A stretch of 64,000 nt of DNA from Ampullaceana balthica (GCA_944989445.1 CALYLW010000569.1:542111-606110), one strand, 5' to 3'. Positions 44,151 through 60,209 are shown, counted from the first letter of the stretch. The notes: generated by a model not told the origin, from the sequence alone. Translations and numbers: made by a program.

Positions 44151-45757
44151 CTGAGCTGTACAATGAAGACTCCAAAGGCGATGCTTCAGTGCTCAACTGC
44201 CCAAAGTCAACTAACGATGACATGCATTCTATTCTCCCTGATGAGGTGGAGCTGGCTGTACAAAAATTGAAGCAGGGGAAATCAGCTGGAGCGGACAACA
44301 TTCAGGGCGAACTGATTCAAGCAGGAGGTGACCCCGTAATAAACATCCTAACTAACATGTGCAACAAGATCTGGAAGACAGGAAAATGGCCAACCCCCTG
44401 GACGCAATCGCTGGTTATCGCGCTCCCAAAAAAGGGTAATCTACAGATGTGTCAGAACTACCGTACAATCAGCGTGATTAGTCACCCCAGCAAAGTCATG
44501 CTTATGATCATATTGAACAGACTGAAACCACAAGCAGAGCAAATTATTTCGGAAGAGCAGGCGGGCTTCAGAGCAGGAAGAAGCACAACGTAACAAATCT
44601 TTAACCTGCGAGTTCTCTTTGAAAAACATCTCCAACACCAGAGTGACCTCTATCATGTCTTTATAGACTTTAAAAAAGCGTTCGACAGAGTGTGGCATGT
44701 GGCACTCTGGGCAACTATGCACAAATTCAACATAAATGCAAACCTCATTGAGGTGATCAAGAACCTTTACAACAGAGCAACCAGCGCAGTACTCTTCAAC
44801 AGTAAGCTGGGAGATTGGTTCAAGACCACTGTTGGTGTCAGACAAGGATGTCTACTTTCCCCCATCCTCTTCAACCTCTTCCTTGAAAGGATCATGATAG
44901 ATGTGCTAGAAGACCATGTCGGAACAGTCAGCATCGGAGGGAGAAGTATAACCAACCTACGCTTCGCCGATGACATTGACGGCCTAGCTGGTAGCGAGGA
45001 CGAACTAAAAGAATTCCTCGCAAAGCTAGAGAAAACAACAAAGGCGTACAAAGGAAATAAATGCAGAAAAGACCAAGGTCATGGCAAATAGTAAATTCAC
45101 AAATGAGATTCGGATAAACGGGCAAAAACTTGATTAAGTCTCCACCTTCAAATATCTAGGGGCCATAATATCCGACGAAGGCTCAAAGCCAGAAATTCTT
45201 GCCAGAATAGCCCAAACAATGGCAGCATTGACTAAATTAAAGCACTTCTGGCAAAGTAAGAAGCTCTCCCTGAGAACAAAGATCCGGCTAATGCACTCTC
45301 TGGCGATGTCGGTCTTTATGTATGGTTATGAGGCTTGGACGCTCACTGCAGACATCCAAAGAAGAATCAATGCGCTGGAGATGAGATGTTTCAGAAAGAT
45401 ATTGAACATCTCCTACACAGCGCACATCACAAACGAAGCGGTCCGCAACACAATAAGTACTGTCATTGGCCCCTACGAGGACCTACTCACATCAATTAAG
45501 AAGAGGAAATTACGATGGTACGGACACGTGACAAGAACTGGAGGTCTCGCAAAAACTATATTGCAAGGCACAGTCCAGGAAGGAAGGAAAAGAGGCAGAC
45601 AAAAGAAGAGATGGGAGGACGATATCAAAGAGTTGACCGGCCTGTCATTCAGCGACTCTCAAAGGGCAGCACAGGACCAGGACAAATGGCGTGTGTTAGT
45701 GAGCAGTTCAGTCTCCGGAAAGGGTTGGCCTCTACGCGGCCCGGGACACGAGTAAGG
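44151..45757 (+). pseudogene. Non-LTR retroelement reverse transcriptase, RTE-like, 5'-truncated and broken
   Basis: The reverse transcriptase runs from SELYNEDSKGDASVLNCPKS through QGKSAGADNIQGELI, LPKKGNLQMCQNYRTISV, EEQAGFRAGRSTT, FIDFKKAFDRVW, GVRQGCLLSPILFNLF and the catalytic LRFADDIDGLAG, to the C-terminal RRINALEMRCFRKILNISY and LRWYGHVTRTGGLAKTILQG. The order is typical of widespread RTE-like LINE proteins. Lesions seen: an in-frame TAA at 44591, a frameshift near 45045-45060 and a TAA near 45133. The apurinic-type endonuclease that should precede it is missing. The last part (45219-45755) is open. Clade name is tentative; that it is a dead LINE copy is clear. Confidence 0.85.
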
Positions 45758-45958
45758 TAGGTGTGGAACTGTCTACACCTGAAACCAACAACCCTGACGC
45801 ACACCGTCAAACCATGTCTGTAAGGAATCCTTGCTTTAAGCAACAGACTCACAAAACCACGCATGAGTGGCGTAGTGAAAGGACTCGACTCACTAGTCTA
45901 GTTTCCAGGGCAAAGGTTCGGGTATGGCAACATATACGGACCGGGAAAAGGTAAGAAA

Positions 45959-47353
45959 ATGCGCCCACTTCATTCATTCAATATGGCTGGAAAACCTCAA
46001 GATTGTCTTAATCATGGGAGGACTACGGACCCTCCCCTCCCCTATGTGTTGGTGACGGGGATCAGGATGACACAAGGCATGTGTGCTACTGTAAGCCCGG
46101 AGAGGCTAGCTGCCAGGGTTCAGCTCCCCAAAAACCTATCCATTTTACAACTAAATTGCTGTGGTGTCAGGGGCAAGATAACTGAAATAACTAAGCTGCT
46201 CCACGAGCAGATGGTGGACGTTGCTCTTTTGCAAGAAACTCTGCTGAAAAAGAACCCATTGCACATTACGGGTTACTCAGTATATCGCTGTGCATGCAAA
46301 AATTGCAGAGGTCTGGTTACTTTAGTAAAAAACAACATCACAGCAAAGATTGTAGAGAGCAAAGTACTTAGTGGTACAGACACCCTGACACTCAGCGTCA
46401 CTAAATCTGGTAAAACTTTTACCATTTCCAATATTTACAACACCCCGAGAAACACGTTGTGCCTTCCTTTACACAACACAACGATGTTTAAGAACTATGT
46501 AATTGCAGGGGATTTTAATGCTCATACTGAAGCATTAGGCTATCCCGATAAAAACGCCTCTGGGCGGTACTTAGAGGAGGTCGAGCTTACTACCAACTTA
46601 ATAAGGTTACAGGATAAAAATAGTGCTCCGACACTACTTCATACTGGCAACGGTGCCCAATCACGTCCGGACCTAACCCTAGTCTCGGCTGAGCTAGAGG
46701 CGAAAGTAGGATGGAAAGTTATGCTGGAAGTTGGTAGTGACCACAAACCTATACTCATTGAAATAGACATAGAGTTGGTGAAGGCACGTTTTGCCAGAAG
46801 ACACTGGCTGTTCGGCAAAGCCGACTGGAAAAAATTCCGTGACGGGATTGAAAGCACGCTCGCGGGTTCAACTGAAGACCCAGAGAACCCCAAGTCAATC
46901 GAGAATGCCTATAGCGACCTCGTGGGAGTTATATTGTCAATGGCTAGGAAATCCATTCCAAGAACGTGTAGACACCGAAAGTTCCGACCATTCTGGAACA
47001 AAAATCTGGCGGGTCTCGTTCGTGAACGTAAGAAGGCAAGGAAAAAAGCAAGGAAACTTAAAACGGCGGCTGCTCGTGCTGCCTATAATAAGCTAACTGC
47101 TGAAGTCCGACAGGAAACGCTCAAGGCGAAAAAGGAAGAATGGGTTAGTTCGTGTGGTAAACTTAACCTGGCAGACGGAAGGAGGGTGTGGCAATTGATT
47201 GATTCACTTTCTGGTATGGGAAAAACGAAAAATCCGAGCCCTTTGCAAACGACCACAGGCACTGTAACCACAGATACAAAATGTGCCGATGCTTTGAATA
47301 AGCATTTTGCAAGCGTGAGCCTAAAACAGAAAGAAAACCAGTCAGAGCCGTAA
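45959..47353 (+). pseudogene. Endonuclease (EEP) domain ORF of the I-like retroelement
   Basis: 464-aa open frame. From about residue 60, LSILQLNCCGVRGKITEI, then VALLQETLL (catalytic Glu), GYSVYRC, ISNIYNTP, VIAGDFNAH (Asp/Asn pair), RPDLTLVS and GSDHKPILIEI (Ser-Asp-His) follow the full set of the apurinic endonuclease-like fold that nicks target DNA. The C-terminal third is basic (RKKARKKARKLK) and leads into the reverse transcriptase. The frame ends in a stop at 47351, and the reverse transcriptase continues in another frame, so the frame break lies near 47345-47400. The native start is unsure; any gag-like ORF1 is absent. Confidence 0.85.
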
Positions 47354-47399
47354 CCTGAACCGTCTCAGGAAACATGGAGAAAAGACCCAGAAGTGGGGA

Positions 47400-48389
47400 C
47401 CGCATGCTGAGGTCTTTACCGCCCCTTTCACTATGACCGAATTGCAAACGGCGACCAGTAAGTGCAAAGCCGCCAAGGCACCAGGACAGGACAAAGTAAA
47501 TAACGAGATGATTAAAAACCTTGGCCCGATAGCAATGTCCTCGCTATTGAATATCATAAACAGGACGTAGGCCACGGTCGCCCTGCCTGGAGCTTGGTTG
47601 AGCGCTAACATCGTTCCAATTCCTAAAGAAGGTTAACGTCAAGGACTCCTAAACAGCTACCGTCCGATCTCCCTAACATCGTGTTTGGGGAAGGTAGCTG
47701 AGAGAATGGTGAATGCCAGACTTTATTGGTACTTGGAAAGTACGAATAGTCTGAATATCAATCAGGCTGGTTTCCGTAAAGGAAAGCAGCCGATTGATCA
47801 AGTGCTCCGTCTTCTGCAGTCCATAACAGACGGGCTCCAGAAAAAACTGCATACTGTGGCAATTTTCTTCGACCTCCGACAGGCTTACGATAGGGTCTGG
47901 AGGTCCGGTCTGTTGTTGAAATTACAAGCCCTAGGCGTAACTGCCAACATGTACAGGTGGATCCAAGGTTTTCTCACAAACCGGACGATCCAAACAACTT
48001 ATGGCAGTGAAACCTCCAGTAAGAGAACGCTGCAACAGGGGCTACCCCAAGGGTCAGCACTCAGTTGCACACTGTTCTTGGCTTTCATCAACGACCTCCC
48101 TGGAATGTTGCAATCCAGCGCGGCTATGTATGCAGATGACTTGGTCATCTGGAGCACCGGTAAAGATGCCAACCGACTGCAACAGCTACTACAGCGAGAC
48201 CTTTCGTATATCAGTAGGTACATGCAGAGGTGGCAGATGGAAATTAACACCGAGAAGACGGTCTATTCCCTTTTCACTAATGGCAGAACCATTCTCAAAC
48301 AGGAGATAGTGCTTAAAATAAACGATGTGGCGCTCAAATGGGACAAACAACCGGTATACCTGGGAGTCAAACTGGATCAAAAGGTGTAA
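47400..48389 (+). pseudogene. Reverse transcriptase core of the I-like retroelement, interrupted
   Basis: Read in one frame: MTELQTATSKCKAAKAPGQD, then LSANIVPIPKEG, LNSYRPISLTSCLGKVAERM, INQAGFRKGKQPIDQVLRL, AIFFDLRQAYDRVW, QGLPQGSALSCTLFLAFIND and the catalytic MYADDLVIWS. In-frame stops lie near 47568 and 47634, and a final one at 48387 (TAA) separates it from the next block in the same frame. From 47685 it is open for 234 aa. The catalytic Asp residues are present. Confidence 0.85.
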
Positions 48390-49901
48390 ATGCATAACTT
48401 TGTACAAGACCTGTACTCCCAGGCTACCGCCAAGCTCAACCTGGTGAAAAAGCTTTCGTGCACAAACTGGGGCGCTGGAGCAAGTACACTCAGAGCTCTC
48501 TTTCTGGGTAGTGTGAGGTCAATTATGGACTACAGCATGCCCGTCCAAGCCTTTGCCAGCAAAACGGCATTGGAAAAACTGGGTCGAATCCAGAACCAGG
48601 CCTTAAGATTTATCTGTAGCGCATACAGAACGACACCCACAGCTGCTGTGGAAGTCATTGCAAATGTAGAACCGCTCGATATTCGTAGGGACAAGGCAAT
48701 CATAACGACTGCAGAGAGGTACCGCAGGTTAGACATTAGGGAGCCCTGCTACCAGATGCAGCACAACTGGGACGGACGTGGGTGTTTGAAACGTTCCTCA
48801 TTTATGCATCATGTAACGGAACTTGATAGGAACGTCAAACCCCCACGAAATAGAAGACAAATTGTAAGTGTCCCACTCAAACCGCCCTATGCGCAATGCA
48901 CACATCCCGAAATACGTTTGTCTCTGACTGACACAGCGGTGAGGAAACGCAGCCCTGAACATGTACAGAAAGTGGCTGCCCTTGAGACGATAGAAGGGTT
49001 CGCGGGAACCCAAGTGAAAGTGTTCATGGATGGGTCTGCCAGTTCAAGTGAAGGAATTGCAGGATATGGTGCGCTCATCTTATACCCAATAGGAGGGCCA
49101 CCAAAAGAAGAACTTCTAGGTCCCTGTTGGACTATGGCATCGAATTACGATGCGGAGCTTGAGGCTATACACAGGACCCTGGAAAGTGTGCACCGGACAC
49201 TGCAGGGGTCGGAAATTTTTGGTTTCGACATGGTACTGTTTTGTGACTCGAGATCGGCCCTCGAAGTCCTGGCTAGTGAGAAGCGTAGTACCCACTTGGT
49301 TGACGCCATCTTGGAGGACGTGGGTAGACTCGAAAGACTTGGAGGTAAAGTAACCGTGCAGTGGATCCCGAGCCACGTGAATGTTAATGGCAATGAAAAA
49401 GCAGACTCCCTGGCCAAAGCAGGTGCAGCACTGCCCCAACCAGAGGCCCCAGTCACTTATCTTGGGGCTAAAACCTGGCTAAAGGACCACTTCCGGAGTA
49501 AGTGGTACCAGGAGTGGTCTGACAACACGACAGCCAGAGGGGTATTCGCTAACATTCCCAGGCCAAGCCGTTCAGACCAGTGGTGGAACCTGAGTCGCAA
49601 ACACCAGAGTTTGGTGACTCAGATGAGAACAGAACATTGCCTAACTAACTCTTACTTTCACAGGCTAGACCACAACAGGGACTCGAACTGCCGTAATTGC
49701 AGCCAAGCCCCTGAGACAGTCGTACACCTGGTGACGTCTTGCCCGGCGCTTGATATAGCCGGGGTGGGTGAGGGAGGCGGAAGAGTCCCATGTAAAGACA
49801 ATGTTGTATGGCAATGCTCAACAGATGGAGCAGATTGCCCAGGTACTAGCCAAGGCCTTAAGAGATTAGTCTCAGGCCTACAGAATATGTGTTTAGTTTA
49901 G
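48390..49901 (+). CDS. Reverse transcriptase C-terminus, RNase H and zinc finger of the I-like retroelement
   Basis: 503-aa open frame, continuing the reverse transcriptase thumb region (LNLVKKLSCTNWGAGA, LFLGSVRSIMDYSMP). RNase H begins near residue 208: KVFMDGSASSSEGIAGYGA (first Asp), YDAELEAIHRTLESV (Glu), LFCDSRSALEVL (Asp) and WIPSHVNVNGNEKADSLAKA (His, Asp). All four catalytic carboxylates and the His are there. The end holds a Cys/His finger (CRNCSQAPETVVHLVTSC). RNase H removes RNA from the cDNA hybrid during integration. It is open to the end. Only the in-frame stop at 48387 parts it from the reverse transcriptase. Confidence 0.85.
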   Translation: MHNFVQDLYSQATAKLNLVKKLSCTNWGAGASTLRALFLGSVRSIMDYSMPVQAFASKTALEKLGRIQNQALRFICSAYRTTPTAAVEVIANVEPLDIRRDKAIITTAERYRRLDIREPCYQMQHNWDGRGCLKRSSFMHHVTELDRNVKPPRNRRQIVSVPLKPPYAQCTHPEIRLSLTDTAVRKRSPEHVQKVAALETIEGFAGTQVKVFMDGSASSSEGIAGYGALILYPIGGPPKEELLGPCWTMASNYDAELEAIHRTLESVHRTLQGSEIFGFDMVLFCDSRSALEVLASEKRSTHLVDAILEDVGRLERLGGKVTVQWIPSHVNVNGNEKADSLAKAGAALPQPEAPVTYLGAKTWLKDHFRSKWYQEWSDNTTARGVFANIPRPSRSDQWWNLSRKHQSLVTQMRTEHCLTNSYFHRLDHNRDSNCRNCSQAPETVVHLVTSCPALDIAGVGEGGGRVPCKDNVVWQCSTDGADCPGTSQGLKRLVSGLQNMCLV

Positions 49902-49961
49902 TGAGCAGCTCACGATGGTGCCCCAACGACCCAACAACGGGTTAAGGGATAGTTCAGTTCA

Positions 49962-49984
49962 GTGTGTGTGTGTGTGTATGTGTG
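49962..49984. repeat. Short (TG)n run at the retroelement 3' edge
   Basis: TGTGTGTG after AGTTCAGTTCAG. It may be the 3' tail of the I-like element or part of the GT tract into which it inserted. Confidence 0.7.
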
Positions 49985-50029
49985 GTTATAAAACTAATGA
50001 ATAGTCAACAAGTTCAAACAGTGATACTT

Positions 50030-51465
50030 TACTGTATAAAAAATAATAAAGATATTTATTGCCGTCTCCTGAGTTCAACTCTAATTACATGCCAGGCATT
50101 TACATGTCAACTTTGGGATCAGTTACTTTATCTAAGCGGCTTTAACCAGTCAACGAGGAAATACGCAGTGGATTATTATCACCTTCGAATGCTTCACTTT
50201 CGTTTTCAACCAATCGGATTAGCAGGTCTAGGACCCTCACAGGGATCGGCCATAACATGCACGATGATTTTAGTCTACGTCCACGACCTACAGTGGAAGT
50301 TGGAAGGTAAGAATCCCATGTTTGCGGACGACCTGCTTATCTCGTTTCAGGAATGGACGTTGCTACACCGCAGAACAGGCTGCAGAGTGATCTGACTCAT
50401 AAAGAGGAATACGCAATGCAATGATGACTAGCGATTATTATGTAGAAATCGGATCATTCTATTTTCACAAATGGAATGAATGCTCCCAAGCATGAGGATT
50501 TGTCTAGCGTCTGCGGGAGAATGATGAATGGGGATAAGGCACCAACGTATTTGCACAACCACTTGCGTAAATTGTGTGCCAAGGCCACCGTTAAACTGTC
50601 CCTGGTGAAGAAAATGGTGAGTCCGAATTTGGGCGTTAAAGCGAGAATACTGAGGGCCCTCTAGCTCAGTAACGCAAGAGGACTCATTCACTACGGCCAT
50701 TGTGAGGGAATGGGAATGGACAGAATGCGGAACCAAGCTCTTCGTTTTGTATGCGGGGCGTTTCGTTCCTCATTCAATGCGGCTGTAGAAATCTGAGAAG
50801 CACATTATTAACGTCCTGCAGGGTACACAGTTGACTTCTCTGTCGCGTTTCAGGTTTCAAAGGCATTAAGACTGGCACTAAAGCGAGCCAAGGCAATCAT
50901 GAACCCTTAGAGCGAAACCGTAGGTCGTAGCACAACGAGCCCTGTTTCGAGAAACAAGACAGATGTGTAAAGATGACAAGACTGGAAAGGCTCTTTTCAT
51001 TGATGCGTTCCATAACTTTAAGACCCAGTCTCCATACCCTGGAACAGGTAACGGATGCGACTAGTCTCCAAGAGGGGTGCGCGTGAATGATTTGAATTGC
51101 TTGAAATACGTCTGACACTCAGGACGCAAATGAAGGCAGTGTCATTTTGGAAATATAAGATTGCGTCCAGGCACGTGGCTGTAAAGTAATTATACATTTT
51201 ATCAGTGGGCACCACGAAGCGCAGCAGTTTAACATGGTCGACTAATTGTCGATAAAAGGTGCAGCTCTGTCCCCACATGATCAACCGATCACCCAGATCA
51301 GGGTCAGAATGTGGCTGAGGGTTTACTTCCTAGAGAATTAGCACCAGGCCATGGCATCTGGAGACACGGTCAGGGAAAGTTGAGCAGTACATTCAGTTCC
51401 CGGGCAATAGCTATCATTGGTGGAAACTACATCGTAGCGTTCAGACACCCATCACCCAGATAAAA
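50030..51465 (+). pseudogene. Decayed relative of the I-like retroelement
   Basis: Scattered matches in order: GPSQGSAITCTMILVYVHDL and MFADDLLIS (reverse transcriptase motifs, 50230-50345), YLHNHLRKLCAKATVKLSLV (50550-50610), ILRAL (50650), then near 51300-51465 ITQIRVRMWL and QFPGNSYHWWKLHRSVQTPI, which match the region just after RNase H of the copy at 48390-49901. Many stops and frameshifts. It is older than its intact neighbour, so two insertions of related elements occurred here. Confidence 0.7.
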
Positions 51466-51467
51466 AA

Positions 51468-52458
51468 ACAACCCCGTAAAAACAAAGTTTTTGACTATAA
51501 ATCCCTTATATATGAGACAAAACTAAAAGTATTGATTATGTTGTTGGGAAAGGTCTTGTCACCTGAAGTCAAGTGACCCGTAAAATGTAAACGATAGCGA
51601 CCGCTACATATAGTTTATATAGATAAACTAATAAAACAAACCCGTAAAAACAAAGTTTTCTACTATAAATCCCTTATATTTGAGTCATAATTATAAGTAT
51701 TGAATATGTTCCAACGACACAAATATTTACAGACTGACACTGAGTGATGCCCCCTGTCTTTTAACGGGGGATGGGACGTGAAGGGGTGTCGGCACGACGG
51801 TCGACCTCTAAGCGTCAACTCAAACTCACGTGGAAAAAAACAATAACAAACCGTGAATTTGAATTACATACGTTATATAAGGATAAACTAAAAATGCATT
51901 AATTTAATTACGGTACGTTCGATCGATCTGAAATTTTGATACGATGCATTGGTAGGAGACACGGGCCCGTGTGCCAAATTTCAATCCTTTATATTACCTT
52001 CACCGCCGACTCGTTCGTCGTCCCGTTTGGCTCGTCCCATCCGCGGAATAACAAAAGTCGAAAATGACCCACTTCCAGTAAAGCCATCGAGCTGAAATTT
52101 GGCACACGGGCCCGTGTCAACTAACAATGCATCTTATCAAAATTTCAGATCGATCGAACGTACCCTAATTAAATTAATGCATTTTAGTTTATCTATATAA
52201 ATTATTATAAACTATATGTAGCGGCAGGGGAGATAATTTCGGTTTCGGTCTGTAAATGTTTGTCACTTTTCACCGTAATTAAATTAATGCATTTTTAGTT
52301 TATCTATATAAACTATATGTAGCGGTGGCTATCGTTTACATTTTACGGGTCACTTGACTTCAGGTGACAAGACCTTTCCCCACAACATAATCAATACTTT
52401 TAGTTATGTCTCATATATAAGGGATTTATAGTCAAAAACTTTGTTTTTACGGGGTTGT
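51468..52458. repeat. Palindromic element with 160-bp arms
   Basis: Left arm 51468-51629 and right arm 52298-52458 are near-perfect reverse complements: ACAACCCCGTAAAAACAAAG at one end, CTTTGTTTTTACGGGGTTGT at the other, with matching GACTATAAATCCCTTATATA and CACCTGAAGTCAAGTGACCC blocks. A second, inner copy of the same family starts near 51635 (CAAACCCGTAAAAACAAAGT). No coding capacity. It is a foldback-type or MITE insertion. Confidence 0.85.
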
Positions 52459-53654
52459 TCTTTTTTCGAGTTTTGTTTTTCCGCGGACGGGACGAGCCAA
52501 ACGGGACGACGAACTAGTCGGCGGTGAAGTTAATATAAGGGATTTAAAAACCAAACAATGTTTAACACGGAGCTACCTGCATCGGTTTGACACGAAAAGG
52601 TGAGTCGGATTCTGAATATTTGGTGACGCCGATGGGACGGTTGAGCAACTGTTGACCGGGTGAATGATCCTGAACGGGGATTGGGTCGTGTCGGATCCAA
52701 CAGCTGCAGAAAGATGCCAGCTTGATGTGGCTGGTCAGTAAAAAAATGAGCCGGGTCCTAAGAGCGGAAGTTTTGTGCATAGCTTGCGTAACAAGAGCCA
52801 CGGGTTTGACTCTCTGTGAAAACATGTATTTGTTGCAGAGGATTTTGGGTGTCCCAGCTCAATAAATGGTGAGAGGGAACACCAGTTCGTCTTTGATTTG
52901 TTTGTTGTTTGTTTCTCTAAACAGTTTTCCGTGAACCGTCTAAAAATATAGTGAATAACAAATATATATTTATATTTTACTCTACACTCCCTGTTAATGA
53001 AAACTCATTTGAAATCAATTACAATAAAAGAGTATCTGCTGTATACATAAATGTTAACATTACCGATAATATACAGTTACATTTTGAAATTAATAAAAAT
53101 GTGTTTGCTAATTTAATACCAAAATATTCTCCATCAAAAAAATTAAAACGACCTAAAAAGTTTACACATTTCTCAGGATCAAGCAATCTCTGCACAAAAT
53201 TCTTCTAATAGTTTTTAGAAAAAAAAGTATATTAAAATTTCGTCTACATAAAATTTAATTAATTTTCTTACAATTGGTGCTAACCTCTGCAGCTTATATG
53301 GTGTTTATAGTAATTTCTAATTTTAATACGTCATATTTATCTTTGTTAAAATATTTTTAAAGGGTTTTTTAAAATATGTTTTTAAACATATATATATTTA
53401 AAAAAGTATTTAGCCGATTTGTCGTCAAAAGAGGTATTTGATGTTGAATTACGAGCGAACGAAATTTTTTAATTGAATCTTGTGTTTTATTTTTGAAAAT
53501 AACCGTTGCCATATTCCAGTTTCTACGATAAAAGTGTAACAAATTTCTGGTCTACAGCTTGTTTGTAAGTAGCATAACTTTATCTCTTAAACATATGGTG
53601 AGCTGAGTTGCTTAACTCAGCTAAAAAAAACAATTCAGAAAATCGTCTTGTATT
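52459..53654. other. Unassigned stretch right of the palindromic element
   Basis: 52460-52550 is a further fragment of the palindromic family (GGATTTAAAAACC). The region 52550-52860 is less AT-rich and opens an antisense frame (52562-52825, 87 aa) without a domain I know. The rest is AT-rich. The plus frame at 52951-53208 is low-complexity and unconvincing. Confidence 0.4.
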
Positions 53655-53896
53655 ATCTATACAGACGCATCTTCTATACAGAATATTTGTATGAACGTAT
53701 TGACAAGTGACGCAGCATTCACAGGCCACGGCAATGAGTTACCACGCTGTTCCCAGCCGCATCAGCTTCCCTAACTATTGTCAGGTACCATTCCGAGCAG
53801 GGGGGACTCAGGGGCAACCTTGGCCGTGAGTCACGGAGATTCGAACCTGCGACCCTCGGTACGCCAGCCTAGTGCGCATGCCACTTGACCACCGTG
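53655..53896 (-). mobile_element. SINE, inverted copy with tRNA head
   Basis: On the minus strand: CACGGTGGTCAAGTGGCATG (A box), GGCTGGCGTACCGAGGGTCG, GCAGGTTCGAATC (B box), then the family body and the AAGATGCGTCTGTATAGATA tail. Intact promoter boxes. About 240 bp. Confidence 0.8.
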
Positions 53897-55752
53897 ATCA
53901 ACACATCCATTGCAGATTTTAAATAAAATTAATACTACGTATTGTACCAACTGTAGATAGTATTTCGTTTTAAAAATCGGATAAAATTTCATAAAATATT
54001 TGTCGGGTTGGGACATGAAGACTTTGTTTTTAAAAAAAAACATAAAAACAACAACAACAGCAACATACACTTTAGAATAATGAAGCTTAATTCAGCAAAT
54101 AATCTTTATTTTAAAAAAAACTCTCTGACATTTTTTGTCGCATAATGACAGACACTCCATCTAATGAGAAAAAAATAATTATTGTTTCCTAATGATATTG
54201 TTATATGGTTTTTATTGGTTATACCTTATTTTCTGAGCAGAAGCATTTATTCTCAAAGGCATAAAATTTGATTTTTTTTCTATTACAAAATTAACCATTA
54301 GCTGTAAAGAAATAATATCATAAAAAAACTGGCAATCTAATTTTAATTCATAAGATGTAGGAGACTAAATTTACTCTGAAAAATTAAATGCTACTTTAAA
54401 GTTTTATTATGTGTAGTTTCCCGTGTCGTATTATCAAATACAATTTAAACTTCAGTAACCTAACAAAAATAAAGGTTCATATTTACACTCGTGATGTCCA
54501 AATGTGGTCATTTCTTTTAACAAATTAAATTTCAGGTTGGTCTTAAAATATCTCCAAAATATAATTATTCACTTTATTTGTTAAGACAAATGATATTATC
54601 AAAGACCTCCACTTTCCCTTTCCCGCGTTGTTTTCGGTGGAAAATTGTAAGATATCTTGCACTTTCCTACAGGAGTTAAATTAAAACAACGCCATTGCGT
54701 TGTGACATTGAAATTATCTGCTTTCAAAACAAATCTCTTAGATTCGTGTTGATATTATACCTCTTATCTAGATAAAAGTGCACATGTTGGTTCTACTACA
54801 AATTCAAGGACGAATGGATTGTTCAGGATTAGCACTAATCAGTGCACGCACTGTTAGGAAATCAAGTATTATTTCAACTGTTAAATGATACTTGGGAAGT
54901 AAGTTAAAATATTCGGAACTTCAATGCATGCTGCATGTAAAGTTTTGACTAATTAAAATTAAATTGGTGAACAACACATAATAAAAAGAATTGCTGTGTC
55001 TAATGATGTACAGTATGACAAATACAAAAGTAGTGAAAAACAATTTATTTTATTTTGGTAATTTTATTTAGTCAATCATCGGTTTACTTCAAAAAGTTTA
55101 AAATTGTAATATCTTTAAATACATTTTCAAAACATTTTTTTTGCATTTGTTACATATATATGTCGTAAAAAAAGTGAAATCTTTAAAAAATCAAAAGAGA
55201 TAAATTTTGTAAAAACAGGTTTAGTATTTTGTTCTTTAAGAAACAAATATTCAAACAATAAATTTCATAGCAATGGCATTTACAAATTGTTATCTATTTC
55301 TTTCATGTAAACAATTCACTAGCTGAATCTTAAAACTCTCTTTAATAAATGAATGTAAAAGACGACACCATCTCAATTTTCATCAAGTTAAGAAATGAGG
55401 CCAGCATACATTGTTTAAAATCGTCTGTGTCATGATGTTAAAACAATCCATTCTTAAATGTATTTGTTTTTTCAAAGAATGACCCTTAAATTTATCAAAA
55501 ACATTCTTGATGTTTCATTATTATCATTGGTAATTTCCACACTTCAAACAAGCGTCTCACTGGCCCTTCAGTTTCCATAAACTTAAGTCATATAAGTAAT
55601 GTCATGTCAGTTAATATCAATTGTTTTTAAATTAGATAAATAAATTAATCATATTTGTACTTAATAAATAGTTTAATACAGAGTGTCATTTGCGTGATCT
55701 AACTATGTTACAAAATCATAAAGAAAAGTTTGAAAATAACGCCGTCTTTTCT
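53897..55752. other. Non-coding stretch downstream of gene 3
   Basis: AT-rich, no ORF of note. The part at about 55360-55660 (TCAATTTTCATCAAGTTAAG; TTAAGTCATATAAGTAATGT) matches 63080-63370 downstream of gene 4, so these are paralogous 3' flanks. Confidence 0.6.
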
Positions 55753-59946
<4,194 letters not shown>

Positions 59947-60127
59947 TTTTTCTCAGCAGCCTGTGAAACAATTTGAAAATGAAATCAATTGTGACTATTG
60001 AGAACAATTTTTTATTGAATTAATCAAATCATTAAAAGTTAATGCATGAATACATAAGAACTTAGTTCAATACATAACTCCAATTTTAAATTTCATTTAT
60101 AATAGGTCGACGACCTTAAATACTTAC

Positions 60128-60209
60128 TTTTTTATCCGACGCTTCTTGCGAACTGTAGAGTCGTGTTGTGAGAACAATACTGTTACAACAATAGATTTGG
60201 TCTTTTATA
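60128..60209 (-). promoter_or_regulatory. Gene 3 core promoter and 5' leader exon
   Basis: TATAAAA on the minus strand (60209-60203, in the context GGTATATAAAAG). The start site is expected near 60175-60180. The leader has no ATG and ends at 60128 with GGATAAAAAA before the donor GTAAGT. It would splice to the acceptor TTTCACAG at 59961, just before the ATG at 59946. Confidence 0.5.

Larger units (their letters stand above)
45758..49961 (+). mobile_element. Non-LTR retroelement with endonuclease, reverse transcriptase and RNase H (I/Nimb-like)
   Basis: Starts directly after the RTE-like copy and ends at a short TG run. It has three blocks: an endonuclease (45959-47353), an interrupted reverse transcriptase (about 47380-48389) and reverse transcriptase C-terminus plus RNase H plus zinc finger (48390-49901). 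The endonuclease frame differs by one from the rest, and only a few lesions separate the blocks, so it is a fairly young copy. The order EN-RT-RNase H and a terminal CCHC-like finger suit the I group. The exact clade is my guess. Confidence 0.75.

Noticed and set aside
44017..44301. 94-aa antisense ORF rich in HTHTQT
   Set aside because: It is the reverse strand of the GT microsatellite plus the antisense of the LINE.
52562..52825. 87-aa minus-strand ORF
   Set aside because: No domain, no signal, and it borders palindromic repeats. It may be an unrecognised repeat fragment.
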